A stretch of DNA of 16,799 nt, taken from an uncultured Lachnospiraceae bacterium (GTDB taxonomy: Bacteria > Bacillota > Clostridia > Lachnospirales > Lachnospiraceae). Of the stretch, positions 7,655 through 14,956 are shown piece after piece. The position numbers were made by a program, and so were the translations under genes. The notes beneath the pieces were generated by a model, which was not told the DNA's origin, ran no database searches, and saw only the letters and a list, made by a program, of their open reading frames with translations. Where the stretch lies: positions 1 through 16,799 of the forward strand of contig CABSCP010000063.1 of NCBI GenBank assembly GCA_902476265.1, given 5' to 3'. Within the stretch, counting starts at the first letter, position 1. Each line of letters opens with the position of its first letter.

Positions 7655-8608
7655 ATGGGCGGTCAGATAAAAAGAGTTGAAGCAATGCCTGCAGGCAGGC
7701 GGGAAGAAATCGGAAAAAAGCTGTGGAAATACCGTTATTTATATCTGCTGCTGTTGCCCGGAATCCTCTATTTTGTGGTGTTCCGCTATCTGCCGATGTA
7801 TGGCGTGGTGATCGCGTTTCAGGATTTCAGCATCAATAAAGGAATCTGGGGGAGCAAATGGGTGGGCCTGGAACAATTTCAAAAGTTGTTTGGCGGGTTG
7901 TCTTTTCCGGGTGTTTTTAAGAATACGGTTGTTATTTCTCTCTATAAGCTGGTCTTAGGATTTCCGGCGCCGATCATTCTTGCTCTTTTGCTGAACGAGG
8001 TAAAAAACCGGAAATTCAAAAAAGTGACCCAGACCATCGTATACCTGCCTCATTTCATTTCCTGGGTTATTCTGGCAGGGCTGATCGCCATGTTCCTTCA
8101 TCCGGATACCGGACTGATCAATGAGGTCGTAAAACTTTTTAACCACGGAGCGGGGATAGATTTTTTAGTCAGCAAGAAGTATTTCAGAGCAATCCTTGTC
8201 ATTTCCGATATTTATAAAGGGATCGGATGGGGAAGCATCGTCTATATCGCGGCAATATCTTCCATTGACTCCGCTATATATGAGGCGGCAATGGTGGATG
8301 GAGCGAACCGGTTGAAACAGATGTTCTACATCACGCTTCCGGCCTTAAAATCCACAATTGTGGTGATGTTCATCCTGAATATGGGCGGAATCCTGAATGC
8401 GGGATTTGAACAGATTTTACTGCTTTATAATCCGAGAGTGTATGATGTGGCGGATATCATTGATACCTATGTGTACCGAAACGGTATTATGAGCAGCAAC
8501 TATTCTCTGTCAACGGCAGCGGGGCTGTTTAAGTCTGTAATTTCAATGGGATTGATCATCATTACAAATAAACTGGCCCATCTGATGGAAGAAGACGGCC
8601 TGTGGTAG
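7655..8608 (+). CDS. ABC transporter permease, LplB/YteP-like
   Basis: A 317-residue inner-membrane permease with a basic N-terminus and a first membrane segment YLYLLLLPGILYFVVF, followed by YLPMYGVVIAFQDF, a stretch typical of LplB/YteP proteins. About six membrane segments are expected. The EAA loop that docks the ATPase is present as YEAAMVDGANRLKQMFYITLP, with Glu210-Ala-Ala. AAGGAG at 7644-7649 supports ATG 7655. It follows the binding protein by 33 bp and should form the channel as a heterodimer with the next gene product. No ATPase gene occurs in the window; related systems commonly share an MsmK-type ATPase encoded elsewhere. Confidence 0.95.
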   Translation: MGGQIKRVEAMPAGRREEIGKKLWKYRYLYLLLLPGILYFVVFRYLPMYGVVIAFQDFSINKGIWGSKWVGLEQFQKLFGGLSFPGVFKNTVVISLYKLVLGFPAPIILALLLNEVKNRKFKKVTQTIVYLPHFISWVILAGLIAMFLHPDTGLINEVVKLFNHGAGIDFLVSKKYFRAILVISDIYKGIGWGSIVYIAAISSIDSAIYEAAMVDGANRLKQMFYITLPALKSTIVVMFILNMGGILNAGFEQILLLYNPRVYDVADIIDTYVYRNGIMSSNYSLSTAAGLFKSVISMGLIIITNKLAHLMEEDGLW

Positions 8609-8618
8609 GGGGAAAGCC

Positions 8619-9488
8619 ATGAAAAAGAAATACAATATTTACGATTATCTGATTCTTATTTTGCTGACGGCAATATCACTTGTTATGTTATATCCATTCT
8701 GGCATGAGTTTATGTATTCTTTTTCTGATCCGGTTGAAGCGGCAACCGGCGGAATGTTTTTACTGCCAAGAGGATTTAATCTGAAATCCTATCTGTCGGT
8801 ACTGCAGAATAAATCGGTATGGACAGGGTTTAAAGTTTCCTTTCTGGTAACGGCTGCCGGCACATTTTTCGGCACACTGGTATCTGCAATGCTGGCATAT
8901 CCTTTGAGCAAAAAGGATATGCCGGGCAGAAACCTGTTTATCGGAATGATTTTTTTTACCATGCTTTTCGGAGGAGGGATGATCCCGAACTACCTGCTGG
9001 TGAAACAGCTGAAGCTGATCGACACTTATGGCGCGCTGATTTTGCCCGGCCTGCTTTCGGCATGGAATATTTTTATCATGAAAAACTCGTTTGCCGGGAT
9101 CCCGGACAGTCTGGAGGAATCGGCAAGGATAGACGGGGCCAATGACCTGACCATATTTTTCCGCATTGTGCTTCCGCTGTCCAAGGCGGTGCTGGCCACC
9201 ATCGCACTGTTTACCGCGGTCGGTTTTTGGAATGATTACTTTTCCACGGTTCTTTATATCGTTTCCAAGGATCACTGGTCGCTCCAGGCCGTGCTCAGAG
9301 AGATTTTATCCAATGCGCAGACGGCCATGTCAGCCAGCGGCATTTCTGTCAGAGCGGAAGAAGCGATTTCCAGTGAAACGGTAAAGGCGGCCACGGTGAT
9401 GGTGGCAACGGTTCCGATTCTGCTGGTGTATCCTTTTATTCAGAAATACTTTATCAAAGGGGTTATGATCGGATCGGTGAAAGGATAA
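8619..9488 (+). CDS. ABC transporter permease, LplC/YtcP-like
   Basis: A 289-residue partner permease. It shows features of the YtcP/LplC group: GGGMIPNYLLVKQLKLIDTY, LPGLLSAWNIFIMKNSF, and the EAA loop EESARIDGANDLTIFFRIVLP with Glu167. It ends in FIQKYFIKGVMIGSVKG, a very common end for this permease type. About six membrane segments are expected. It lies 10 bp behind the first permease, with AGGGGGA before ATG 8619, so both are surely co-translated. With the lipoprotein at 6038 it forms the import path for the operon's carbohydrate. Confidence 0.95.
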   Translation: MKKKYNIYDYLILILLTAISLVMLYPFWHEFMYSFSDPVEAATGGMFLLPRGFNLKSYLSVLQNKSVWTGFKVSFLVTAAGTFFGTLVSAMLAYPLSKKDMPGRNLFIGMIFFTMLFGGGMIPNYLLVKQLKLIDTYGALILPGLLSAWNIFIMKNSFAGIPDSLEESARIDGANDLTIFFRIVLPLSKAVLATIALFTAVGFWNDYFSTVLYIVSKDHWSLQAVLREILSNAQTAMSASGISVRAEEAISSETVKAATVMVATVPILLVYPFIQKYFIKGVMIGSVKG

Positions 9489-9498
9489 GGTGCTGCAT

Positions 9499-10161
9499 AT
9501 GAAAAAATTATTGGTTATGGGAGATTACGAATCCCCCCGTTTTCATCCGCTGTCCAATCTGTCGCCCTTATTAAAGGCGCTGGAACATAACTACGAAATT
9601 ACCGTCACGGAAAGTTATCCGGCGCTGACGGCAGAAGAATTGAATCGTTATGATGCCTGCATCAATTACATGGATAACTGGCAGGACAGAGGAAACGAAA
9701 GTGCGGAAAACGAAATCCTCAGATATATGGAAACGGGAGGAAAAATGCTCACTCTCCATAACGGGATTTTGACGAAGAAGTCGGAAAAGCTGCTGATGAT
9801 GCAGGGAGGCACTTTTAAAGGGCATGAACCTTATGACCGCCTTGTTTACCGTTGCAGAGGAATTTGTTCCGGAGCAGAAGGGGAAACAGAGTCTTTTGCT
9901 CTGATGGAGGAACCCTATCAATATGAACTTTATCGGACAGAGGAAATGGAGATTTTTCTGGAGTATCTGTATCGGGGCAATTGGTTTCCGGCAGGATGGA
10001 AGCTGCCTTTCGGGACAGGGACGGTGATTTACCTGGCTCCCGGACATGATGAAAAATCCTTCGCGGACCGGAACGTAATCACTCTGGCAGAAGGAGCGCT
10101 GGATTTATTGACATCGAAATACGGGAAGGAGGAGCAGGGTGAATCGGATTGTACTGCATGA
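9499..10161 (+). CDS. ThuA-like (trehalose utilisation family, class I amidotransferase-like fold) protein
   Basis: A 220-residue protein from ATG 9499, which has TAAGGTG at the right distance; GTG 9490, adding three residues, is the alternative. ThuA-family marks are visible: opening LLVMGDYESPRFHP, the GGKMLTLHNG strand-loop, GHEPYDRL, and GTGTVIYLAPGHDEKSF near the end. The fold resembles class I glutamine amidotransferases, but the nucleophilic Cys context of true amidotransferases is not evident. In rhizobia ThuA works with the dehydrogenase ThuB in disaccharide use through 3-keto sugars; elsewhere the role is mostly unknown. It begins 10 bp after the permease gene and overlaps the mannosidase gene by 23 bp, which ties it to the same pathway. 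Its exact reaction here is unknown. Confidence 0.8.
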   Translation: MKKLLVMGDYESPRFHPLSNLSPLLKALEHNYEITVTESYPALTAEELNRYDACINYMDNWQDRGNESAENEILRYMETGGKMLTLHNGILTKKSEKLLMMQGGTFKGHEPYDRLVYRCRGICSGAEGETESFALMEEPYQYELYRTEEMEIFLEYLYRGNWFPAGWKLPFGTGTVIYLAPGHDEKSFADRNVITLAEGALDLLTSKYGKEEQGESDCTA

Positions 10162-12634
10162 AAATTGGCAGATGAGAGAGCTGCAGCAGGAGGAATGGAT
10201 TCCGGCTGTGGTACCGGGAAGCGTCTATAGTGATTTACTGAGAAATAACAGGATGGAGGATCCTTATTATCGGGATCAGGAAGAAAAGGCGCTGGCCCTG
10301 ATGGATCATGATTTTGAGTATCGGACCTCTTTTGAGGTGCCGGAGGATATTTGGCAGGAAGAAGAAATCCTTCTCACCTTTCTGGGGATTGATACGGCAG
10401 CGGACCTGTATCTGAACGGCATTCATCTGGGATATGTGGAAAATATGCACCGGACCTGGGAATTTTCCGTAAAAAAACATATCAGAAAAAAAGGAAATGA
10501 ATTGAAAGCAGTGCTGTATTCGCCGACCCGTTTGATAGAGAAGGCGTATGAAGAGGATCCTTTGGAAGGCAGTGAAGATGCCATGCGGGGATTCCCAAAA
10601 CTTCGGAAAGCCCACTGTATGTTTGGGTGGGACTGGGGGCCAAGGCTTCCCGACGCCGGGATCTGGAGAGAAGTTTTCCTGACCGGATTTTCAAATGCCA
10701 GAATGGACAGTGTTTATGTGATCCAGCGGCATGAAAAGACAACCGGCAAAAACAGCGGGGACGGCTGTCTCGATGTATGGTTGGAACTGCAGGTTTCCAT
10801 GAAAACCGCGGGCGCACAATCCGTCCGGATACAACCGGGAAATACGGCATTCAAAGAATACGGATTCAGAGCCAGTCTGATCCATCCGGATGGCAGGGTG
10901 AGCCGATATGAGGAAAATGAGGAATTGTTGGCGGTAGAAAAACCGCAGCTGTGGTGGCCAAACGGATACGGAGATCAGCCTTTGTATCTGCTGCGTGTAG
11001 AGCTGCTGTATCAGGAGCAGGTTTTGGACACCTGGGAAAGGCGGATCGGCCTTCGGACCATGACCATGGATATCCGTAAGGATGCGTATGGAGAGTCCTT
11101 TGCCCATGAAGTGAACGGCATTCAGATTTTTGCCATGGGTGCGGATTACATTCCGGAAGATAATATCCGGGGCAGAGTGAGCAAAGAGAGAACCCGGGCA
11201 TTGCTGCAGCAGGCGAAAGCTGCGCATTTCAACTGTATCCGGGTCTGGGGCGGAGGGTATTATCCGGATGACGCTTTCTGGGATGCCTGCGATGAGATGG
11301 GACTCATCGTATGGGAGGACTTCATGTTCGCCTGTGCGGTGTACCACTTAACAGAAGAGTTTGAAAATAATATCCGGGCGGAATTTATCGACAATATCAA
11401 ACGGATCCGACATCATGCCTGTCTGGGATTGTGGTGCGGAAACAATGAGATGGAGATGTTTATGAAAAGCCGGCGCTGGCCCTGCCATCCACAGCGTGTC
11501 AGCGATTATGTCAAGATGTATGAATATATTCTGCCGCAGGTGCTGAAGGAATATGATCCCTGTACCTTTTACTGGCCGGCCAGCCCTTCCTCCGGAGGCG
11601 CATTTGATGAGCCGAATGATGAAAACAGGGGAGATGTCCATTATTGGGATGTCTGGCACGGAAACAAACCGATCACGGAATATCGGAAGTTCTATTTCAG
11701 GTATGTTTCCGAATTTGGGTTCCAGTCTTTTCCTTCTTTGAAAACATGCGAAACCTTTACGCTGCCGGAGGACAGAAATATTTTTTCCTATGTGATGGAG
11801 AAACATCAGAGAAATAAGACGGCAAACGGGAAGATCATGAACTATATGGAACAGACCTTCCTCTATCCGGGAACCTTTGAACTGGTTTTGTATGCGTCCC
11901 AGCTTCTGCAGGCGGAAGCGATTCGCTATGGGGTGGAGCATTTTAGAAGAAACCGGGGCCGCTGTATGGGAACGATCATCTGGCAGCTGAATGACTGCTG
12001 GCCGGTGGCAAGCTGGTCCTCCATCGATTACTGCGGAAGATGGAAAGCGCTTCACTACTGCGCAAAACGTTTTTTTGCGCCCCTGCTTTTATCCTGTGCG
12101 GAAGAAGGAATTCTGACCCAGGATACCAACCCAAACGCGCAGCCCTATCAGGTGAAGAAGTCGATCCGGCTCTGCGTTTCCAATGAAACCATGCAAAAGC
12201 AGAACGTGACCGTCTGCTGGGCGCTGCGTGGCAGCGATGCCGGAATAAAACGGGAAGCATCTGTCCGGGTGGAAGCGGATGCGCTTTCCAGTCTGTGGCT
12301 TCCGGAAGAAGATATGGAAGATGCGTCTCTTTACAGCGATTATGTCAGCTATGAAATGATAAAAAACGGAGAAGTGATTTCCTCCGGAACGGTTCTCTTT
12401 TGCGCGCCCAAGCATTTCCGATTTAGAGATCCTCATTTACAGGTCAGGGCAGAAGGAAACAGTTTAATTGTTTCGGCAGATGCTTATGCCAAAGGCGTGG
12501 AAATTTTAAATGAAGAAGAGGATATGCTCCTGGAGGATAATTATTTTGACATGAACGCCGGGGAGCGCAGAATCCGTATTTTGAAAGGCAGGCCGGAAGG
12601 CTTGAAAATAAGAAGTGTATATGATATCCGATAG
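10139..12634 (+). CDS. Beta-mannosidase, glycoside hydrolase family 2
   Basis: A cytoplasmic exo-enzyme of 831 residues, the usual size for GH2 beta-mannosidases, releasing mannose from non-reducing beta-mannosyl ends. GTG 10139 follows AAGGAGG (10126-10132) and lies inside the end of the ThuA-like gene. Domains: a jelly-roll sugar-binding part to about 190 with the mannosidase-typical FGWDWGPR at 162-169, an Ig-like part to about 300, the TIM barrel at about 310-640, and C-terminal Ig-like domains. The acid/base is Glu437 in LWCGNNE and the nucleophile Glu525 in SEFGFQSFPS. No signal peptide. It closes the operon just before a strong terminator and gives the best clue to the transported substrate: a beta-mannoside or manno-oligosaccharide. 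A related specificity such as a beta-mannosyl glycoconjugate is possible. Confidence 0.95.
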   Translation: MNRIVLHENWQMRELQQEEWIPAVVPGSVYSDLLRNNRMEDPYYRDQEEKALALMDHDFEYRTSFEVPEDIWQEEEILLTFLGIDTAADLYLNGIHLGYVENMHRTWEFSVKKHIRKKGNELKAVLYSPTRLIEKAYEEDPLEGSEDAMRGFPKLRKAHCMFGWDWGPRLPDAGIWREVFLTGFSNARMDSVYVIQRHEKTTGKNSGDGCLDVWLELQVSMKTAGAQSVRIQPGNTAFKEYGFRASLIHPDGRVSRYEENEELLAVEKPQLWWPNGYGDQPLYLLRVELLYQEQVLDTWERRIGLRTMTMDIRKDAYGESFAHEVNGIQIFAMGADYIPEDNIRGRVSKERTRALLQQAKAAHFNCIRVWGGGYYPDDAFWDACDEMGLIVWEDFMFACAVYHLTEEFENNIRAEFIDNIKRIRHHACLGLWCGNNEMEMFMKSRRWPCHPQRVSDYVKMYEYILPQVLKEYDPCTFYWPASPSSGGAFDEPNDENRGDVHYWDVWHGNKPITEYRKFYFRYVSEFGFQSFPSLKTCETFTLPEDRNIFSYVMEKHQRNKTANGKIMNYMEQTFLYPGTFELVLYASQLLQAEAIRYGVEHFRRNRGRCMGTIIWQLNDCWPVASWSSIDYCGRWKALHYCAKRFFAPLLLSCAEEGILTQDTNPNAQPYQVKKSIRLCVSNETMQKQNVTVCWALRGSDAGIKREASVRVEADALSSLWLPEEDMEDASLYSDYVSYEMIKNGEVISSGTVLFCAPKHFRFRDPHLQVRAEGNSLIVSADAYAKGVEILNEEEDMLLEDNYFDMNAGERRIRILKGRPEGLKIRSVYDIR

Positions 12635-12645
12635 CATTTCGGATA

Positions 12646-12693
12646 AAAAAATCCCGCGCTGTGCCTCTAAACTTACACAGCGCGGGATTTTTT
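12646..12693. terminator. Bidirectional intrinsic terminator between mannosidase and convergent lipoprotein
   Basis: A perfect 18-bp stem (12646-12663 with 12676-12693), A-run on the left and T-run on the right, GC-rich core CCCGCGCTGTG, 12-nt loop. It lies in the 67-bp gap between two convergent genes and should end both transcripts. A diverged copy of the same element lies at 13584-13631. Confidence 0.95.
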
Positions 12694-12701
12694 AACGAGC
12701 A

Positions 12702-13406
12702 TTATTTGAAAAGACAATTTTCTATATCTGTTTCAAATTTGGTCATATCGGAAGGAAGCCATGCAATCTTGTTCTTGCCGCTGACTTCTAACTGAAGCTT
12801 TTCACATTCTACCGTGATTTCGGATTGTTCAGAGGTGGGCTCCAGCGCAGCCATCGCATTCATGTAATCTTTAAAGATCTGATGAACAAAGGCGTTGGAT
12901 GCTTCTTCATCGCCGGAAGCGATCAGCGCAAGATCCTCTTCGGAGATGTTTTCCGTAGCGCTTTCTGCGATTTCCAACATGCTGTCACTCAGCTGATCTT
13001 CGGTAAAACCGTTCATTTTTACGGTGACGGTGACTTTGTCTTTTTCTTCAGAAGTGATTTCGGTAGAATAAGTCACTTTTTTCAGCATCGCGCTCATGGA
13101 GTCGCTCATTTCCTGAAGCTCTTCATCGGTAAATTCGATGCCGAGATCTGTAAATTCTTCTGCAAGCGAGTCCACGAGATCCACATTCGCCTCGTCTTCA
13201 ATAAAAGAGGAACGGACATCGTCCTCGGACGCAAAACCCAGAAGGTCCTTCATCGGTACGGCATTGTCGTTTACGATCAGTTCAACCAGGGCGTTCACAT
13301 TCTGGTCTGCCGGAGTGAGACTTGCGCCGCAGCCGGCAAGCAGCATACAGCAGGCCGACAGAAGAGCGACAGCAACATGCAATTTCTTTTTCATTTCCTT
13401 TAACAT
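12702..13406 (-). CDS. Lipoprotein of unknown function
   Basis: A 234-residue secreted lipoprotein I cannot assign to a named family with confidence. The signal peptide holds a good lipobox, LLAGC with Cys26, after a KKK start region. The mature part is acidic and mostly helical in appearance, with repeated Glu/Asp-Ser patches (TDEELQEMSDSMSAML, SDSMLEIAESATENISEEDL) and a beta-like VTVTVKMNGF strand. It resembles the small extracellular lipoproteins of the DUF5105-like kind in Clostridia, but only loosely. Start: ATG 13406 has GGGAG about 10 nt before it; ATG 13394 would give a shorter signal peptide and has AAAGGA too close. It is monocistronic, convergent with the mannosidase operon, and need not be tied to it. 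Confidence 0.8.
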   Translation of the reverse strand: MLKEMKKKLHVAVALLSACCMLLAGCGASLTPADQNVNALVELIVNDNAVPMKDLLGFASEDDVRSSFIEDEANVDLVDSLAEEFTDLGIEFTDEELQEMSDSMSAMLKKVTYSTEITSEEKDKVTVTVKMNGFTEDQLSDSMLEIAESATENISEEDLALIASGDEEASNAFVHQIFKDYMNAMAALEPTSEQSEITVECEKLQLEVSGKNKIAWLPSDMTKFETDIENCLFK

Positions 13407-13465
13407 AATACATTTTCTCCCTTCGTACTTTGTAAGAATTTATGCCTTAAAATAGCATAGTAAGC

Positions 13466-13494
13466 AGTATAACGTAGATATGTGAAAAAAGCAA
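13466..13494 (-). promoter_or_regulatory. Candidate promoter of the lipoprotein gene
   Basis: On the minus strand TTGCTT (13494-13489) and TATACT (13471-13466) are separated by 17 bp. The -10 matches 5 of 6 consensus bases and the -35 only 3. The leader to ATG 13406 would be about 50 nt. Confidence 0.45.
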
Positions 13495-13583
13495 GACGAA
13501 ATGTCGGAATTAGATGTGAGATTATGGTTTCCAAATTTGGCGGCGAAAGTAATAGTAGACAAAAATCAGATTCCGATTTGTAA

Positions 13584-13631
13584 AAAAACTTCCGCATTGT
13601 GTCGGTAAGTTGGCATAGCGCGGGAGTTTTT
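13584..13631 (+). terminator. Orphan terminator-like hairpin related to the one at 12646
   Basis: A 48-nt element with an 18-pair stem and 12-nt loop, the same geometry as 12646-12693 and identical at 35 of 48 aligned positions without gaps. Pairing in plus-strand RNA keeps 14 Watson-Crick pairs, three G-U pairs and one A-C mismatch; one pair has changed from A-T to C-G on both sides. On the minus strand the G-U pairs become A-C mismatches, so the plus-strand RNA folds better. A T-run follows (13627-13631, then CTTTT). No plus-strand gene is visible that it could end. Confidence 0.65.
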
Positions 13632-13750
13632 CTTTTGGCATAGAAAAAGAAAATGCAAGGCTGTCAGTTTAGCTGATTCGGAATAAGTAACATTTTTGGT
13701 ACTATAATTTCGCCGGTTTTCACAAAAAAGAAAGAAATAGAGGAATTGTA

Positions 13751-13779
13751 TTGACAGAGTTACGGAAATGAAATACGAT
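13751..13779 (+). promoter_or_regulatory. Sigma-A promoter of the LacI-GH13 unit
   Basis: A perfect TTGACA (13751-13756) and TACGAT (13774-13779, 5 of 6) are separated by the ideal 17 bp. The start is expected near 13786, giving a leader of about 145 nt. Confidence 0.8.
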
Positions 13780-13786
13780 AGATATG

Positions 13787-13800
13787 TGCAAACGATTGCA
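13787..13800. promoter_or_regulatory. LacI-family operator O1
   Basis: TGCAAACGATTGCA, a near-palindrome with the central CG typical of LacI/GalR sites and close to MalR operators of Firmicutes. It begins at the predicted transcription start, where a bound repressor would block RNA polymerase. It also partly matches the CcpA cre consensus. Confidence 0.85.
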
Positions 13801-13852
13801 TGAAGTAAATGCTTATATGAAGAGATGATTTTATATTTTTTTTAATAGTTTA

Positions 13853-13866
13853 TGCAAACGATTGCA
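13853..13866. promoter_or_regulatory. LacI-family operator O2
   Basis: An exact second copy of TGCAAACGATTGCA, 66 bp downstream of the first, inside the leader. Two identical sites a little over six helical turns apart suit cooperative binding or looping by a LacI-family protein, most simply the one encoded just downstream. Confidence 0.85.
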
Positions 13867-13930
13867 CAATGCGATAAGGATATTCGCATTCTGAACAGAT
13901 AAGTTTAAGCGGAAATGGAGAATTCATAAA

Positions 13931-14956
13931 ATGAGCGTAACGATTAAAGACATCGCCAGAAAGGTTGGGGTTTCCCCATCTACAGTTTCGCGGGTTATCA
14001 ATGGAAACACTGCTATCTCAGAAGAAACGCGGATCAAAATAAAAGAAGCCATGGAGGAGATGGATTACCATCCAAACAGTCTGGCGCGGAATCTGGTAAA
14101 CGGGAGTACGGATACCATTGGCCTGATCATGGATGCCAGTGACGAACGTTCTTTTTTCAATACTTTCTTTGACAGAAGCGTGTATGCGATTGAGAAGGTG
14201 GCCCAGGAAAAAGGATATACGCTGCTCATCGCAAACGATGGATGTACGGAAAAGCTTTCACCGCTGCAAAAGTTGGTTCTGGAAAAGAAGGTGGACGGTC
14301 TGGTGCTGCCGTCCTCCATTGTGAGGGCCGGGCTGGTCAGCTTTTTACAGGAGAGCGGGCTGCCATTTGTGGTGCTGGGAGAACCGGAGTGCATGAAAAA
14401 TGAAACCTGCTGGGTTGACGTAGACAATGAAGAAGGCGGTCTTTTGGCGGTGCGGCATCTGTTTGGACAGGGATATTCCAATATTGCGCTGCTGGTTGGA
14501 AGCCGGAAAAATGTTTTTGTAAAAAACAGAATCAGCGGTTACCAGAAAGGGCTGCAAGAGGCCGGGATCAAGGTAAACGAGGAGTGGATAAGAGAGTGTC
14601 AGACCCAGGAAGATACAGAGTGCGCCATTGCGGAATTTCTGCACGGCGGTCTGCGGCCGGATGCGATTGTGTGCGGAGATAATATTCTTGCCTGGCAGGC
14701 GATGCAGGCGTTAAAGAAACGAAAGCTGCACATTCCTGAGGAGATAGGAATTGTGACATTTGATAATTATCCCATTGCGCAGTATCTGGATCCGCCTTTG
14801 ACGGCGGTGGATGTGGACACTTACGGAATCGGAGAACAGGCGGTATATCAGTTGCTGAATAAAATTAAAAGAACGGACAGCGCAAATCAGCATACGTTGA
14901 TGTCAACGAATCTGTTGATTCGCAGATCTTCAGAAAGGAGAGGAGGAATGAAGTGA
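13931..14956 (+). CDS. LacI-family transcriptional regulator (MalR-like)
   Basis: A repressor of 341 residues, normal for the family. The helix-turn-helix covers residues 3-25 (VTIKDIARKVGVSPSTVSRV), the hinge helix HPNSLARNLV residues 47-56, and a two-lobe periplasmic-binding-like effector domain starts at TIGLIMD (62). GGAG at 13917-13920 precedes ATG 13931 by 10 nt. Two identical operators between its promoter and start codon point to autoregulation. The gene overlaps by 4 bp (GTGA) a neopullulanase-type amylase, so the effector is probably maltose or a maltodextrin. The HTH and operator sequence resemble MalR, but I do not give the symbol since other sugar repressors look alike. No copy of the operator precedes the mannosidase operon. 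Confidence 0.94.
   Translation: MSVTIKDIARKVGVSPSTVSRVINGNTAISEETRIKIKEAMEEMDYHPNSLARNLVNGSTDTIGLIMDASDERSFFNTFFDRSVYAIEKVAQEKGYTLLIANDGCTEKLSPLQKLVLEKKVDGLVLPSSIVRAGLVSFLQESGLPFVVLGEPECMKNETCWVDVDNEEGGLLAVRHLFGQGYSNIALLVGSRKNVFVKNRISGYQKGLQEAGIKVNEEWIRECQTQEDTECAIAEFLHGGLRPDAIVCGDNILAWQAMQALKKRKLHIPEEIGIVTFDNYPIAQYLDPPLTAVDVDTYGIGEQAVYQLLNKIKRTDSANQHTLMSTNLLIRRSSERRGGMK

Larger units (their letters stand above)
13407..13930. other. 524-bp gene-free divergent region
   Basis: No convincing coding frame is visible between the lipoprotein and LacI-family genes. The left part (13407-13500) holds the lipoprotein leader and a candidate promoter. The middle holds an AT-rich stretch with a CCAAATTTGG palindrome (13531-13540) and the hairpin at 13584-13631. 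From 13640 to 13745 I see nothing beyond an isolated TATAAT (13703-13708) lacking a good -35. The right part holds the LacI promoter and two operators. Confidence 0.7.

Noticed and set aside
11348..12055. Long open frames on the strand opposite the mannosidase, permease and binding-protein genes.
   Set aside because: They lack ribosome sites and recognisable protein features and lie opposite highly conserved coding sequence; they are shadows.
13504..13576. Inverted repeat TCGGAAT / ATTCCGA with a 59-bp spacer, plus palindrome CCAAATTTGG at 13531-13540.
   Set aside because: Short arms, long spacer and no promoter or coding context; likely chance in an AT-rich gap.
14231..14239. GCAAACGAT inside the LacI-family gene resembles a third operator.
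   Set aside because: Only nine bases match and the other half-site is lost, so it is not a convincing dyad; a downstream auxiliary site cannot be fully excluded.
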